Shown here: piece after piece, positions 1-9,746 of the stretch
How the letters are laid out: the number at the start of each line of letters is the position of its first letter
Numbering within the stretch: position 1 is the stretch's first letter
Assembly: GCF_005876855.1 (NCBI RefSeq)
Contig: NZ_QLAE01000003.1
Span: 124,001-188,000 of the forward strand
Origin: Stutzerimonas nosocomialis
GTDB taxonomy: Bacteria; Pseudomonadota; Gammaproteobacteria; Pseudomonadales; Pseudomonadaceae
Reading direction: 5' to 3'
Length of the DNA: 64,000 nucleotides
Notes under the pieces: model-generated
Seen by the model: only the letters and a program-made list of their open reading frames with translations
What the model was told of the DNA's origin: nothing
Databases searched by the model: none
Position numbers and translations under genes: made by a program

Positions 1-398
1 TGCTCGGCAACTTCGCCAGCGACAGCTTCGACGTGGTGGTCATGACCCAGGCGCTGCAGGCGGTGCACTACCCCGACAAGCTGCTCGAGGAAATGCTGCG
101 CGTCGGCCGCGAATGCATCATCACCTTCCCCAACTTCGGCCACTGGCGCTGCCGCTGGTACCTGGCGAGCAAGGGACGCATGCCGGTTTCGGAATTTCTT
201 CCTTACACCTGGTACAACACGCCGAACATCCATTTCTGTACCTTCGAGGACTTCGAAAACCTGTGCCGCCAGCTGAAGATCACCGTCAAGGAACGCCTTG
301 CGGTCGATCGCGAACATCGCCACGGCTGGGCCAGCAAAGCCTGGCCCAACCTGCTCGGCGAGATCGGCATCTACCGCGTCAGCCGGCCACAGCCATGA
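1..398 (+). CDS. metW: Methionine biosynthesis protein MetW (3' part)
   Basis: The gene enters from the left edge in frame 3 and ends with TGA at 396-398, so about 131 C-terminal residues are visible of a family usually near 200. MetW is a SAM-methyltransferase-like protein encoded beside metX (homoserine acyltransferase) in proteobacteria and is needed for methionine synthesis. Visible family features are the stretch SFDVVVMTQALQAV following the Rossmann core, the FPNFGHW segment, and the YNTPNIHFCT region before a C-terminal helix ending near the stop. The upstream partner metX should lie just outside the window. The call rests on recognition of the sequence and on the rdgB-hemW neighbourhood. 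Confidence 0.9.
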   Translation, partial: LGNFASDSFDVVVMTQALQAVHYPDKLLEEMLRVGRECIITFPNFGHWRCRWYLASKGRMPVSEFLPYTWYNTPNIHFCTFEDFENLCRQLKITVKERLAVDREHRHGWASKAWPNLLGEIGIYRVSRPQP

Positions 399-426
399 TT
401 GACCCTCATACCGCTGGAGGTAACTG

Positions 427-846
427 ATGAGACGGAGCCTGACCCTCCTGTTCGCCCTGCTGCTCGCCGTGCCGGCCCTGGCCGAACGCAAGCAGAGCTT
501 TGGCGAGTACGACGTGCATTACATCACCTTCAATTCCGGCTTCCTGCAGCCGGACGTCGCCGCCGCCACCGGCCTGGTGCGCAGCAGGACCCAGGGCGTG
601 GTCAACGTCTCGGTGCTCAAGCACGGCGAGCCGGTGCCCTCGCTGGTCAACGGCTCGGTGAGGAATCTTCTCGGCCAGGATCGTCCCCTGGCCTTCCGGC
701 AGATCAAGGAAGGCCAGGCGATCTACTACCTGGCCCAGTTCCCGTTCGACTCGCGCGAGACCCTGCGCTTCACCCTCAACGTCCAGCCGCTGGGCGGCGA
801 GCCGATGAGTTTCAACTTCAACCAGGAAGTGTTCCCCGACCCATGA
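427..846 (+). CDS. DUF4426 domain-containing exported protein
   Basis: A 139-residue protein with a clear signal peptide (basic start MRR, a leucine/alanine core, cleavage likely after VPALA near residue 19). The mature part is a compact beta-rich domain of unknown function, typical of the DUF4426 family found between metW and rdgB in pseudomonads. The start at 427 is supported by a GGAGG sequence eight bases upstream. Its TGA (844-846) overlaps the ATG of rdgB (843), so the two genes are translationally coupled. A periplasmic location is inferred; no function is known to me. Confidence 0.85.
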   Translation: MRRSLTLLFALLLAVPALAERKQSFGEYDVHYITFNSGFLQPDVAAATGLVRSRTQGVVNVSVLKHGEPVPSLVNGSVRNLLGQDRPLAFRQIKEGQAIYYLAQFPFDSRETLRFTLNVQPLGGEPMSFNFNQEVFPDP

Positions 847-1442
847 TGATGCCTTTCAATGAACTGGTGCTGGCCAGCCACAACGCCGGCAAGCTCAAGG
901 AACTGCAGGCCATGCTCGGCGACGCGGTCCGCGTGCGCTCGGTGGGCGAATTCAGCGACGTCGAGCCCGAGGAAACCGGCCTCTCGTTCGTCGAGAACGC
1001 CATCCTCAAGGCACGCAACGCCGCGCGGCTGTCCGGCCTTCCGGCACTGGCCGACGATTCGGGCCTGGCGGTCGACGCCCTCGGCGGCGCGCCGGGCATC
1101 TACTCGGCGCGCTACGCCGACGGCCAGGGCGATGCCGCCAACAACGCCAAGCTGCTCGATGCCCTGCGCGAGGTGCCCGACGCCGAGCGCGGCGCCCAGT
1201 TCGTCTGCGCGCTGGCGCTGGTGCGGCACGCCGACGATCCGCTGCCGATCATCTGCGAAGGGCTCTGGCCCGGCAGCATCCTGCATGCGGCCCGGGGTGA
1301 CCAGGGGTTCGGTTACGACCCGCTGTTCTGGGTGCCCGAGCGTGGATGCTCGAGTGCCGAGCTGCCTTCGGCCGAAAAGAACCGGATCAGCCACAGGGCA
1401 CGGGCGATGGCGATCCTCAAGCAGCGGCTGGGCATCGCATGA
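843..1442 (+). CDS. rdgB: dITP/XTP pyrophosphatase RdgB (non-canonical purine NTPase)
   Basis: Encodes 199 residues, the usual family length. RdgB hydrolyses dITP, XTP and related deaminated nucleotides to monophosphates, keeping them out of DNA and RNA. Family marks are the N-terminal [10 protein letters not shown], the E-x-x-x-x-FxENAxxKA segment, the metal-binding DDSGL near residue 70 followed by [11 protein letters not shown], and GFGYDPLF near residue 155. Three consecutive ATG codons (843, 846, 849) precede the conserved start; 843 overlaps the previous stop. The stop overlaps the hemW ATG at 1439, giving a coupled DUF4426-rdgB-hemW unit. Confidence 0.97.
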   Translation: MMMPFNELVLASHNAGKLKELQAMLGDAVRVRSVGEFSDVEPEETGLSFVENAILKARNAARLSGLPALADDSGLAVDALGGAPGIYSARYADGQGDAANNAKLLDALREVPDAERGAQFVCALALVRHADDPLPIICEGLWPGSILHAARGDQGFGYDPLFWVPERGCSSAELPSAEKNRISHRARAMAILKQRLGIA

Positions 1443-2653
1443 GCGGCGCCGGAAGCCGGAAGCTGGAAGCTGAAAGCAACAGGCACACGGACAGCTTCGA
1501 GCTCCTGACTTCCGGCATCGAGCTGCCGCCCCTGGCAGCTTATGTCCATATCCCCTGGTGCGTGCGCAAATGCCCGTACTGCGATTTCAATTCCCACGCG
1601 GCGGGCCCCTCGCTGCCCGAGGATGCCTATGTCGAGGCGCTGCTGAGCGACCTCGACCAGGACCTCGAGCACGTCCATGGGCGCAGGCTGGTTTCGATCT
1701 TCTTCGGCGGCGGCACCCCCAGCCTGTTTTCGGCCCAGGCGCTGGGCAGGATTCTCGAAGGGCTGGAGCGGCGGGTCGGGTTCGCCGACGACATCGAGAT
1801 CACCCTGGAAGCCAATCCAGGCACCTTCGAGCAGGAAAAATTCCGCAGCTACCGCGCCCTGGGCATCAATCGCCTGTCGATCGGCGTGCAGAGCTTCCAG
1901 GCCGAGAAGCTCAAGGCGCTGGGCCGCATTCACGACGGCGACGAAGCGATTCGCGCGGCCGACATGGCCCGCGCGGCCGGTTTCGACAACTTCAACCTGG
2001 ACCTGATGCACGGGCTGCCGGGGCAGAGCCTGGACGACGCCCTGGCCGACCTGCGAATCGCCATCGCCCAGCAGCCGACGCACCTGTCCTGGTATCAGCT
2101 GACCCTGGAGCCAAACACCCTGTTCTTCAGCCAGCCGCCGCAGCTGCCCGAGGACGATGTGCTCTGGGACATCCAGGAAGCCGGCCAGGCGCTGCTGGCG
2201 CGCCACGGCTACGCGCAGTACGAAACCTCAGCCTATGCGCGGAACGAGCGACGCGCGCGGCACAACCTGAACTACTGGACCTTCGGCGATTTCCTCGGCA
2301 TCGGCGCCGGCGCCCATGCCAAGCTGACCCATCCTGACGGGCGCATCGAACGCAGCTGGAAGACCCGGCTGCCCAAGGACTACCTCGACCCGGCCAAGGC
2401 CTACCGGGCCGGCCGCAAGACGCTCGAGCCCGAAGAACTGCCGTTCGAGTTTCTGATGAATGCGCTGCGCCTGACCGAAGGCGTACCCGCCGCGCTGTTC
2501 GCCCAGCGTACCGGCCTGGCGCTGCAACACCTCGAGCAGGGCCGCGACGAAGCGATACGTCGTGGCCTGCTGCTCGACGACCCGGCTCGCCTGGCGGCCA
2601 CGCCCCGGGGCCAGCTGTTTCTCAACGACCTGCTGCAACTGTTTCTACCCTAA
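1439..2653 (+). CDS. hemW: Radical SAM heme chaperone HemW
   Basis: Encodes 404 residues. HemW is a radical-SAM-fold protein that binds heme and delivers it to acceptor proteins; it was formerly called a coproporphyrinogen III oxidase homologue. The three cluster cysteines of CxxxCxxC are at residues 41, 45 and 48 (WCVRKCPYC), followed by FFGGGTPS, the SxGVQSF strand and a HemN C-terminal domain. The ATG at 1439 overlaps the rdgB stop (ATGA). The first ~28 residues before the conserved [12 protein letters not shown] are unusual: they are read from a short GGAAGC-type repeat. Translation could instead begin later, but no better ribosome site is visible. Confidence 0.95.
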   Translation: MSGAGSRKLEAESNRHTDSFELLTSGIELPPLAAYVHIPWCVRKCPYCDFNSHAAGPSLPEDAYVEALLSDLDQDLEHVHGRRLVSIFFGGGTPSLFSAQALGRILEGLERRVGFADDIEITLEANPGTFEQEKFRSYRALGINRLSIGVQSFQAEKLKALGRIHDGDEAIRAADMARAAGFDNFNLDLMHGLPGQSLDDALADLRIAIAQQPTHLSWYQLTLEPNTLFFSQPPQLPEDDVLWDIQEAGQALLARHGYAQYETSAYARNERRARHNLNYWTFGDFLGIGAGAHAKLTHPDGRIERSWKTRLPKDYLDPAKAYRAGRKTLEPEELPFEFLMNALRLTEGVPAALFAQRTGLALQHLEQGRDEAIRRGLLLDDPARLAATPRGQLFLNDLLQLFLP

Positions 2654-2662
2654 GGACACCGC

Positions 2663-2986
2663 ATGGACCTGCTGTTCGACCTGATCGTCACCGTCTCGCG
2701 CTGGAGCCGCGGCCACCTCTACGACATCTCGCTGGCCATCATGGCCACCCTCTTCGTGCTCTTCGGACCGGCGATCAACGCCTGGGTGAGGAAGACGGTG
2801 AGCGGCCTCAACTTCTTCTTCCGCACGCTGATCTTCGTGCTGGTCTGCGCGATCGGCTACGGCCTGGCGATCGTGTTCCTCACGCCGTGGGTGGCACAGG
2901 GGCTGGGCCATCTGAACAACTACGCCCTGGCGCCGGTGCTGCTGCTGATCTTCTTCCTCATCGGCGTGCTCGCCGACCGCAACTAG
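2663..2986 (+). CDS. DUF3392 domain-containing inner-membrane protein
   Basis: A 107-residue hydrophobic protein with three probable membrane segments (about residues 20-42, 52-72 and 85-104), matching the DUF3392 family of small gammaproteobacterial membrane proteins. It starts nine bases after the hemW stop with an AAGGA site, so it is probably the last gene of the rdgB-hemW operon. No catalytic motif is visible and the function is unknown. Confidence 0.85.
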   Translation: MDLLFDLIVTVSRWSRGHLYDISLAIMATLFVLFGPAINAWVRKTVSGLNFFFRTLIFVLVCAIGYGLAIVFLTPWVAQGLGHLNNYALAPVLLLIFFLIGVLADRN

Positions 2987-2991
2987 CCGGC

Positions 2992-3354
2992 TCACTCCTC
3001 GCGCAGAAAGCGTTCGAGGTCCACCGGCTCCCCGGGCATGCCGTGCAGCTGGTGGCGCAGGTCCTCGAACAGCGGGTCGTAGACCGCATGGAAGCCGAAC
3101 ACCACGTCGGCGTGCAGATGCACGCCCCGCTGGAGCAGGCACTGGCGGATGCGATGCAGGAAGTTGAACGCCACGTCGCGGTGCATCGAAAACCGCTCGT
3201 CGATCGGCATCCGATCGACTTCGCCGTGCAGGTGAAAACAGGCCCATTCCGGTTTCGGCCCGGCCCCTTCGACGTGATAGTCGAGGATCAGGTGATAGCC
3301 GGGAAAGCCGTCCGACGCGGGTCGGCTGACTTCTGCATGACCAGGTCTGAACAC
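2992..3354 (-). CDS. DUF5064 family protein
   Basis: The frame is open further upstream, but the start I choose is the GTG at 3354 because a strong AGGAGGGG site lies six bases before it, giving 120 residues beginning MFRPGHAEV. The protein is soluble and resembles the Pseudomonas DUF5064 family: an N-terminal strand FRPGH, a central FHLHGEVD strand, AFNFLHRI helix, and a C-terminal YDxLFEDLRHQL helix. It is convergent with the DUF3392 gene (5 bp between stops) and divergent from arcD. Function is unknown. Confidence 0.75.
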   Translation of the reverse strand: MFRPGHAEVSRPASDGFPGYHLILDYHVEGAGPKPEWACFHLHGEVDRMPIDERFSMHRDVAFNFLHRIRQCLLQRGVHLHADVVFGFHAVYDPLFEDLRHQLHGMPGEPVDLERFLREE

Positions 3355-3452
3355 GAATGCCCCTCCTCTGCTGACGCACCGGGCGAGGTCGCCCCGTGCC
3401 GGGCGGCCTGCCGCCACCCACCCGATCTTCGCGCCGCCTCCTCGCCGCTTCC

Positions 3453-3501
3453 TTGACCCGGATCATCACCGCCTCTCGGCGGACGGCATTCAATGATCAC
3501 G
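3453..3501 (+). promoter_or_regulatory. ANR (FNR-type) box and -10 element for arcDABC
   Basis: TTGACCCGGATCAT at 3453-3466 matches the ANR consensus TTGAT-N4-ATCAA in 8 of 10 defined positions. Its centre (3459.5) lies 32 bp upstream of the centre of TTCAAT (3489-3494), a reasonable -10 hexamer. That geometry puts the box at about -41.5, the class II activator position known for ANR at the arc promoter of P. aeruginosa. Transcription would start near 3501, 31 bp before the arcD ATG. Sequence match and geometry are seen; anaerobic control is inferred from the family. Confidence 0.7.
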
Positions 3502-3531
3502 GCTACAGTTGATCGTTCAAGGAGACAAGGC

Positions 3532-4959
3532 ATGGCCACGGCTTCGAAACAACTGAAACTTAGTGCATTGGTGGCACTGGTGGTGGGCTCGATGATCGGC
3601 GGCGGGATCTTTTCCCTGCCGCAGAACATGGCAGCCAGCGCCAGTGCCGGCGCCATCCTCATCGGCTGGGCGATCACCGCGGTCGGCATGCTGAGCCTGG
3701 CCTTCGTCTTCCAGACCCTGGCCAACCGCAAGCCGGACCTCGACGCGGGCGTCTATGCCTATGCCAAGGCCGGCTTTGGCGACTACATGGGCTTCTCCTC
3801 CGCCTGGGGCTACTGGATCAGCGCCTGGATCGGCAACGTCAGTTACTTCGTCCTGCTGTTCAGCACCCTCGGCTATTTCTTTCCGATATTCGGCGAGGGC
3901 AACACCCTGCCAGCGGTGATCGGCGCCTCGCTGGTGCTGTGGGGTGTGCACCTGCTGGTCCTGCGTGGCATCCAGCAGGCGGCCTTCATCAACCTGATCA
4001 GCACCGTCGCCAAGATCGTGCCGCTGGTGCTGTTCATCGTCATCGCCGCGGTCGCCTTTCGGCTGGAGGTGTTCACCGCCGACTTCTGGGGCCGCGGCAA
4101 CCTCGAACTCGGCAGCGTGATGCAGCAGGTGCGCAACATGATGCTGGTGACCGTCTGGGTGTTCATCGGCATCGAAGGCGCCAGCGTCTATTCGGCGCGG
4201 GCCGAGCGGCGCAGCGACGTCGGCAGGGCCACCGTGATCGGCTTCATCGGCGTGCTCGCCCTGCTGGTGCTGGTGAACGTGCTGTCGATGGGCATCATGA
4301 GCCAGGCCGAGCTGGCCGGCCTGAAGAACCCCTCCATGGCCGGCGTGCTGGAGCAGGTCGTCGGACGCTGGGGCGCGGTGCTGATCAGCGTCGGGCTGGT
4401 GGTGTCGCTGGCCGGCGCCCTGCTCTCCTGGACCCTGCTGTGCGCGGAGATTCTCTTCGCCGGCGCCCGCGACAACACCATGCCGAGCTTCCTGCGCAAG
4501 GAGAACGCCAACCACGTCCCGGCCAATGCGCTGTGGCTGTCGAACGGGCTGATCCAGCTGTTCCTGATCATCACGCTGTTCAGCGCCTCGACCTACCTGA
4601 GCCTGCTCTACCTGGCCACTTCCATGATCCTGGTGCCCTACTTCTGGTCGGCCGCCTATGCGCTGCTGCTCGGCGTTCGCGGCGAAGGCTACGAAAACGC
4701 GCCCGGCGAACGGCGCAAGGATCTGCTGACCGCCGCGATCGCCACGCTCTATGCACTCTGGCTGGTCTACGCCGGCGGCATGCAGTACCTGCTGCTTTCC
4801 GCCCTGCTCTACGCGCCGGGTGCGCTGCTCTTCGCCAAGGCCAAGCGTGAACTCGGCCAGCCGGTGTTCACCGCGCTGGAGAAGCTGATCTTCGCCGTGG
4901 TGCTGATCGGCGCGGCGATCGCCGCCTACGGGCTGTACGACGGATTCCTCTCTCTGTGA
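3532..4959 (+). CDS. arcD: Arginine/ornithine antiporter ArcD
   Basis: Encodes 475 residues with about 12-13 membrane segments of the APC superfamily; the N-terminal [14 protein letters not shown] loop is the conserved APC substrate-binding motif. ArcD exchanges external arginine for cytosolic ornithine at the inner membrane, feeding the arginine deiminase pathway. The start at 3532 has an AAGGAGA site seven bases upstream; an in-frame ATG at 3493 lies before the predicted transcription start and is rejected. It is the first gene of arcDABC. A short GGGGCC/GGCCCC hairpin lies just after its stop. Confidence 0.96.
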   Translation: MATASKQLKLSALVALVVGSMIGGGIFSLPQNMAASASAGAILIGWAITAVGMLSLAFVFQTLANRKPDLDAGVYAYAKAGFGDYMGFSSAWGYWISAWIGNVSYFVLLFSTLGYFFPIFGEGNTLPAVIGASLVLWGVHLLVLRGIQQAAFINLISTVAKIVPLVLFIVIAAVAFRLEVFTADFWGRGNLELGSVMQQVRNMMLVTVWVFIGIEGASVYSARAERRSDVGRATVIGFIGVLALLVLVNVLSMGIMSQAELAGLKNPSMAGVLEQVVGRWGAVLISVGLVVSLAGALLSWTLLCAEILFAGARDNTMPSFLRKENANHVPANALWLSNGLIQLFLIITLFSASTYLSLLYLATSMILVPYFWSAAYALLLGVRGEGYENAPGERRKDLLTAAIATLYALWLVYAGGMQYLLLSALLYAPGALLFAKAKRELGQPVFTALEKLIFAVVLIGAAIAAYGLYDGFLSL

Positions 4960-4964
4960 TCCAT

Positions 4965-4979
4965 GGGGCCCTCGGCCCC
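4965..4979. repeat. Small hairpin in the arcD-arcA gap
   Basis: GGGGCC (4965-4970), a CTC loop and GGCCCC (4974-4979) form a six-pair GC stem in the 100-bp gap between arcD and arcA. There is no following T-run, so it is not a classical terminator. Processing between arcD and the more abundant arcABC message is known in P. aeruginosa; this hairpin could protect the processed 5' or 3' end, which is inference. Confidence 0.45.
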
Positions 4980-5059
4980 GGCAACGCTCGACCACGGCCA
5001 CGAGCAGTGGCGAGCCACCGAGCACCCCACCGGTGCGAAGACTTGCAAGGAGTACTGCC

Positions 5060-6316
5060 ATGACACCGCAACCCCTGAAGCTCGGCGTCCATTCCGAAGC
5101 CGGAAAACTGCGTCAGGTGATGGTCTGCTCGCCGGGCCTGGCCCACCAGCGCCTGACGCCGACCAACTGCGACGAGCTGCTGTTCGACGATGTGATGTGG
5201 GTGAACCAGGCCAAGCGCGATCACTTCGACTTCGTCACCAAGATGCGCGAACGGGGCGTCGAGGTGCTGGAAATGCACAACCTGCTGACCGAGACGGTGA
5301 GCAATCCCGAAGCCCTGAAGTGGATCCTCGACCGCAAGATCACCCCCAACCAGGTCGGCATCGGCCTGCAGAACGAAGTGCGCAGCTGGCTCGAGGAACA
5401 GCAACCCCGGCGGCTGGCCGAATACCTGATCGGCGGCGTCTCGGGCAGCGACCTGCCCGGCACCCGGAGCGGCGAGATCGTCAGCCTGTTCCGCGACTAC
5501 CTGGGGCATTCGAGCTTCATCCTGCCGCCACTGCCCAACACGATGTTCACCCGCGACACCAGTTGCTGGATCTACGGCGGGGTGTCGCTCAACCCGATGC
5601 ACTGGACGGCGCGCCGTCAGGAAACCCTGCTGACAGCGGCCATCTACCGCTTCCACCCGCATTTCGCCGGGCAGGACTTCAAGGTCTGGTACGGCGACCC
5701 CCAACTCGACCACGGCCTGGCCACGCTCGAAGGCGGCGACGTGATGCCGATCGGCAAGGGCGTGGTCCTGATCGGAATGGGCGAGCGCAGCTCGCGCCAG
5801 GCCATCGGTCAGCTGGCCCAGTCGCTGTTCAGCCAGGGCGCGGCCGAGCGGGTGATCGTCGCCGGGCTGCCGCGTTCACGCTCGGCGATGCACCTGGACA
5901 CCGTGTTCAGCTTCTGCGACCGCGACCTGGTGACCATCTACCCCGAAGTGGTCCACGGCATCGTGGCGTTCAGCCTGCGTCCCGATGAAAGCAAGCCGGG
6001 CGGCATCGACCTGCGCCGCGAGAGCGCGAGCTTCCTCGAGGTGGTCGCCGAAGCCCTCGGCCTGCCCGCCCTGCGGGTGGTGGAGACCGGTGGCGACAGC
6101 TACGAAGTCGAGCGCGAGCAATGGGACGACGGCAACAACGTGGTCGCCCTCGAACCCGGCGTGGTGATCGGCTACGACCGCAACACCTTCACCAACACCC
6201 TGCTGCGCAAGGCCGGCGTCGAGGTGATCACCATCAGCGCCAGCGAACTGGGCCGGGGCCGCGGCGGCGGCCACTGCATGACCTGCCCGATCGTACGCGA
6301 CGCCCTCGACTATTGA
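5060..6316 (+). CDS. arcA: Arginine deiminase ArcA
   Basis: Encodes 418 residues, exactly the length I recall for the P. aeruginosa enzyme. It hydrolyses arginine to citrulline and ammonia in the cytosol, the first step of the deiminase pathway. Visible motifs are FTRDTS, the [21 protein letters not shown] region, and the C-terminal [11 protein letters not shown] whose cysteine falls at residue 406, the position of the P. aeruginosa catalytic cysteine. The start is set by AAGGAG eight bases upstream of the ATG at 5060. It sits between arcD and arcB in the standard operon order. Confidence 0.98.
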   Translation: MTPQPLKLGVHSEAGKLRQVMVCSPGLAHQRLTPTNCDELLFDDVMWVNQAKRDHFDFVTKMRERGVEVLEMHNLLTETVSNPEALKWILDRKITPNQVGIGLQNEVRSWLEEQQPRRLAEYLIGGVSGSDLPGTRSGEIVSLFRDYLGHSSFILPPLPNTMFTRDTSCWIYGGVSLNPMHWTARRQETLLTAAIYRFHPHFAGQDFKVWYGDPQLDHGLATLEGGDVMPIGKGVVLIGMGERSSRQAIGQLAQSLFSQGAAERVIVAGLPRSRSAMHLDTVFSFCDRDLVTIYPEVVHGIVAFSLRPDESKPGGIDLRRESASFLEVVAEALGLPALRVVETGGDSYEVEREQWDDGNNVVALEPGVVIGYDRNTFTNTLLRKAGVEVITISASELGRGRGGGHCMTCPIVRDALDY

Positions 6317-6368
6317 TCACCGCGCCGGGCGCAGTCCCGGCGTGCCCCTCATCCGGAGGACCCACCTC

Positions 6369-7379
6369 ATGGCTTTCAACATCCACAACCGCAGCCTGCT
6401 CAGCCTCATGCACCACAGCGAGCGCGAGCTGCGCTACCTGCTCGACCTGTCCCGCGACCTCAAGCGCGCCAAGTACACCGGCACCGAGCGCCAGCACCTC
6501 AAGGGCAAGAACATCGCGCTGATCTTCGAGAAGACCTCCACCCGTACCCGTTGCGCCTTCGAGGTCGCCGCCTACGACCAGGGCGCCAACGTCACCTACA
6601 TCGACCCGAACTCCTCGCAGATCGGCCACAAGGAAAGCATGAAGGACACCGCGCGGGTCCTCGGGCGCATGTACGACGCCATCGAATACCGCGGCTTCAG
6701 ACAGGAGATCGTCGAGGAACTGGCCCGCTACGCCGGAGTGCCGGTCTACAACGGCCTGACCGACGAATATCACCCGACCCAGATGCTCGCCGACGTGATG
6801 ACCATGCGCGAGCACAGCGACAAGCCGCTGCACCAGATCAGCTATGCGTACCTGGGTGATGCGCGCAACAACATGGGCAACTCGCTGCTGCTGATCGGCG
6901 CCAAGCTCGGCATGGACGTGCGCATCGCCGCGCCGCGCGCCCTGTGGCCGAGCGAGCAGCACATCGATGCCTGCAACGCCTTCGCCGAGCAGAGCGGCGC
7001 CCGCCTGCTGCTCACCGAAGACCCTTACGCCGCGGTGCAGGACGTCGATTTCGTCCACACGGACGTCTGGGTGTCGATGGGCGAACCGGTCGAGGCCTGG
7101 GCCGAGCGCATCGAACAGCTGCTGCCCTACCAGGTGAACCCGCCGCTGATGCAGGCCACCGGCAACCCGCGCTGCAAGTTCATGCACTGCCTGCCAGCAT
7201 TCCACAACAGCGAGACCAAGGTCGGCAGGGAGATCGCGGCCAAGTACCCGCACCTGGCCAACGGCATCGAGGTGACCGAAGAGGTGTTCGAGTCGCCCGC
7301 CTGCATCGCCTTCGAACAGGCCGAGAACCGCATGCACACCATCAAGGCGATCCTGGTCTCGACCCTCGCCGACATCTGA
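6369..7379 (+). CDS. arcB: Catabolic ornithine carbamoyltransferase ArcB
   Basis: Encodes 336 residues, the length of the catabolic Pseudomonas enzyme, which runs in the direction citrulline plus phosphate to ornithine plus carbamoyl phosphate. The carbamoyl-phosphate motif STRTR begins at residue 57 (EKTSTRTR), with HPTQ in [11 protein letters not shown] and HCLP in [10 protein letters not shown] for ornithine binding. The ATG at 6369 has GGAGG upstream. Anabolic ArgF is shorter and lies in a different context, so the arc setting and length support the catabolic assignment. Confidence 0.97.
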   Translation: MAFNIHNRSLLSLMHHSERELRYLLDLSRDLKRAKYTGTERQHLKGKNIALIFEKTSTRTRCAFEVAAYDQGANVTYIDPNSSQIGHKESMKDTARVLGRMYDAIEYRGFRQEIVEELARYAGVPVYNGLTDEYHPTQMLADVMTMREHSDKPLHQISYAYLGDARNNMGNSLLLIGAKLGMDVRIAAPRALWPSEQHIDACNAFAEQSGARLLLTEDPYAAVQDVDFVHTDVWVSMGEPVEAWAERIEQLLPYQVNPPLMQATGNPRCKFMHCLPAFHNSETKVGREIAAKYPHLANGIEVTEEVFESPACIAFEQAENRMHTIKAILVSTLADI

Positions 7380-7386
7380 GCCATCC

Positions 7387-7409
7387 CGCGCCCGGCATGC
7401 CCGGGCGCG
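7387..7409. repeat. Perfect hairpin in the arcB-arcC gap
   Basis: CGCGCCCGG (7387-7395), loop CATGC, and CCGGGCGCG (7401-7409) form a nine-pair GC-only stem ending four bases before the arcC AGGAGGAG ribosome site. No T-run follows, so read-through into arcC is expected. It may stabilise the arcB message or tune arcC translation; both are inference. Confidence 0.55.
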
Positions 7410-7426
7410 CCCAGGAGGAGAACCGC

Positions 7427-8353
7427 ATGCGCATCGTCGTCGCATTGGGTGGCAACGCCCTGCTTCGCAGGGGCGAGCCGCTGACCGCGCAGAACCAGCG
7501 CGAGAACGTGAGGGCCGCCTGCACCCAGATCGCCCGGATCGCGCCGGGCAACGAGCTGGTGGTGGCCCACGGCAACGGCCCGCAGGTCGGGCTGCTGGCC
7601 TTGCAGGGCGCGGCCTACACCGAGGTGCCCACCTACCCGCTGGATGTCCTCGGCGCGGAAACCGAGGGCATGATCGGCTACATCATCGAGCAGGAGCTGG
7701 GCAACCTGCTGCCCTTCGAAGTGCCCTTCGCCACCCTGCTGACCCAAGTGGAAGTGGACGCCGCCGACCCGGCCTTCGAGCATCCCAGCAAGCCGATCGG
7801 GCCGGTCTACAGCCGCGAGGAAGCCGAGCGCCTGGCGCGCGAGAAAGGCTGGAGCATCGCCGCCGACGGTGACCGCTTCCGCCGGGTGGTGCCGAGCCCG
7901 CGACCGAAGCGGATCTTCGAGATAAGGCCGATCCGCTGGCTGCTGGAAAAGGGCAGCGTGGTGATCTGCGCCGGCGGCGGCGGCATCCCGACGGTGTATG
8001 ACCAGGATGGACAACTGCATGGGATCGAGGCCGTGATCGACAAGGACCTCTGCTCGGCCCTGCTGGCCGAGCAGCTGGAAGCGGACCTGCTGGTGATCGC
8101 CACCGACGTCGACGGCGCCTACCTGGACTGGGGCACGCCGGCGCAGCGCCGCATCGGCGAGGCCCATCCCGACCAGCTCGAACGCCTGGGCTTCGCGGCC
8201 GGCTCGATGGGACCGAAGGTGCAGGCGGCCTGCGAATTCGTCCGTCATACCGGCAAGGTCGCGGTGATCGGCTCGCTGGCCGACATCGAGGCGATCGTCC
8301 AGGGCCGCGCCGGCACCCGGGTCAGCCTGACGGCGGAGTCGTCCCTGACGTAG
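7427..8353 (+). CDS. arcC: Catabolic carbamate kinase ArcC
   Basis: Encodes 308 residues. Carbamate kinase transfers phosphate from carbamoyl phosphate to ADP, making the ATP of the deiminase pathway. Family marks are the N-terminal [21 protein letters not shown] near residue 45, the CAGGGGIPT segment near residue 180 and the [11 protein letters not shown] metal/nucleotide region. Start at 7427 with AGGAGGAG seven bases upstream. It is the last gene of arcDABC; a strong terminator follows within 15 bp. Confidence 0.97.
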   Translation: MRIVVALGGNALLRRGEPLTAQNQRENVRAACTQIARIAPGNELVVAHGNGPQVGLLALQGAAYTEVPTYPLDVLGAETEGMIGYIIEQELGNLLPFEVPFATLLTQVEVDAADPAFEHPSKPIGPVYSREEAERLAREKGWSIAADGDRFRRVVPSPRPKRIFEIRPIRWLLEKGSVVICAGGGGIPTVYDQDGQLHGIEAVIDKDLCSALLAEQLEADLLVIATDVDGAYLDWGTPAQRRIGEAHPDQLERLGFAAGSMGPKVQAACEFVRHTGKVAVIGSLADIEAIVQGRAGTRVSLTAESSLT

Positions 8354-8366
8354 GCACGCGCCAATG

Positions 8367-8394
8367 AAAAAGGGGTGCCGAGGCACCCCTTTTT
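8367..8394. terminator. Bidirectional rho-independent terminator after arcC
   Basis: AAAAAGGGGTGCC (8367-8379), loop GA, and GGCACCCCTTTTT (8382-8394) form a near-perfect 13-pair stem with A and T flanks, so it can stop transcription from both sides. It separates arcC from the convergent DUF1329 gene, whose stop lies at 8412. Confidence 0.9.
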
Positions 8395-8411
8395 CACCAC
8401 CGAAGCCTGAA

Positions 8412-9746
8412 TCAGTTGTCGCGACGCAGCGCCTGAGGCGAGAAATCGCGCGGCTGCAGCTTCACGTCGAACTGGTACATCGGTTCGTTGTTGTCCAGAC
8501 CGTCGACGAAGTAGTTACCCCGCTTTAGGTCGTAGAGGGTTTCCAGGGTGCTGGCGAACATCGGCACCTCGTAGTAGTTGATCGGATGGCTTTCCTGCAG
8601 CCCGATCAGCTCGCCGTTCTGGTCGTAGAGGTCCACCGCCAGGATCTGCCAGCTGTCCTCGTCGATGTAGAAGCGACGCCGGTCGTAGGTGTGCTTGAAG
8701 CTCGGACGCAGGGTGGCGTCCACGACCCATACACGGTGCAGCTCGTAACGCAGCAGCTCCGGGTTGAGCGTCCTGGCCTTGACGATGTCGTTGTAGGGAA
8801 TGCCCTTCTGGTGCACGGCGTAGCTGTTGTAGGGCATCAGCATCTCGCGCTTGCCCACCAGCTGCCATTCATAGCGATCCGGCGCGCCGTTGAACGAGTC
8901 CACCACGTCGGCCGTGGCCAGGCCGCTGGTGTCCGGCTGCGGCGCATCGTAGGCCAGCGACGGCAGGCGCCGGACGCGACGGTCGTCAGGGCTGTAGCGC
9001 CAGGCCTTGCGGGTCGCCATGACCTGGTCGAGGGTGTCCTGGACGACGAGCGCGGTGCCCGAGAGCTTGGCCGGCGCGGTCACCTTGTACTTGTAGTACA
9101 GCAGGGTGTTGTCCAGGTCGGCTTCGGTCATGCCTTCGCGGTTGTAGACGCTGTAGACCAGGCGATCGCGCTTGATGTAGTGCGGGTTGCCGTTGATCAC
9201 CACCGCCTGGTTGTTGATGATGCGGATCTGCTCGCCCTTGTAGTGCAGGATGTGGTTCCAGATGACCTCGGTACCGTCCTGGGGCAGCGGGAAGGGAATG
9301 CCCGCCGAGGCGCCGCGAATCCCGTTGCCGTTGGCGATCAGCTCCGTCGTGAGGGCGTTCAGACGCGTGGCATCGTAGATGCGCTGCGGTGCCGAGGCGC
9401 TGCGGCGGGTCGGGAAGACGCGCAGGTAGAAATCCGGATAGCGCTCGACCAGGGCCCGCAGCCCTTCGGGCAGCAGCGAGGCGTACTGGCCGACGTTGCC
9501 GCGGTCGACACGATAGAGCGGTGCGTCGCCGGCGAACGGATCGGGGTGATGCATGCCGGGCGAATAGCCGGCCGGCGGCTGCACGCCACCGGTCCAGGGC
9601 GGGATGGTGCCGGCGGCATTCCCCGCACGCTCGGCACCCAGAGGGGTCAGATCCTGGCCGAGGCGCGCGGCCTGGGCGCTATCGACCTTCGCGTGAGCCT
9701 GGCCGATGCAGGCCAGCAACAACAGAACTCCAAACTTTCTGTACAT
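8412..9746 (-). CDS. DUF1329 domain-containing exported protein
   Basis: Encodes 444 residues with a signal peptide (MYRKFGVLLLLACIGQAHA, cleavage near residue 19). The mature part starts AQAARLGQDLTPLGAE-RAGN, the typical opening of the DUF1329 family, which has a LolA/LolB-like outer-membrane-lipoprotein-carrier fold. It contains the family's PWTGG motif, WNHILHYKG segment and repeated strand patterns to the end. A strong AAGGAG site precedes the ATG at 9746. DUF1329 proteins are common in pseudomonads, often beside RND-type transporters or lipid genes, but none is adjacent here. Periplasmic location is likely; the ligand is unknown. Confidence 0.88.
   Translation of the reverse strand: MYRKFGVLLLLACIGQAHAKVDSAQAARLGQDLTPLGAERAGNAAGTIPPWTGGVQPPAGYSPGMHHPDPFAGDAPLYRVDRGNVGQYASLLPEGLRALVERYPDFYLRVFPTRRSASAPQRIYDATRLNALTTELIANGNGIRGASAGIPFPLPQDGTEVIWNHILHYKGEQIRIINNQAVVINGNPHYIKRDRLVYSVYNREGMTEADLDNTLLYYKYKVTAPAKLSGTALVVQDTLDQVMATRKAWRYSPDDRRVRRLPSLAYDAPQPDTSGLATADVVDSFNGAPDRYEWQLVGKREMLMPYNSYAVHQKGIPYNDIVKARTLNPELLRYELHRVWVVDATLRPSFKHTYDRRRFYIDEDSWQILAVDLYDQNGELIGLQESHPINYYEVPMFASTLETLYDLKRGNYFVDGLDNNEPMYQFDVKLQPRDFSPQALRRDN

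Noticed and set aside
3509-3520. TTGATCGTTCAA as an ANR box before arcD
   Set aside because: The half-sites are separated by four bases instead of six, and the site overlaps the arcD leader next to the ribosome site. The element at 3453-3466 has the right spacing and position.
3517-5061. 514-codon open frame on the minus strand across arcD
   Set aside because: It is the mirror of the arcD reading frame in GC-rich DNA; composition is Gln/His/Arg-rich with no domain, start signal or conservation.
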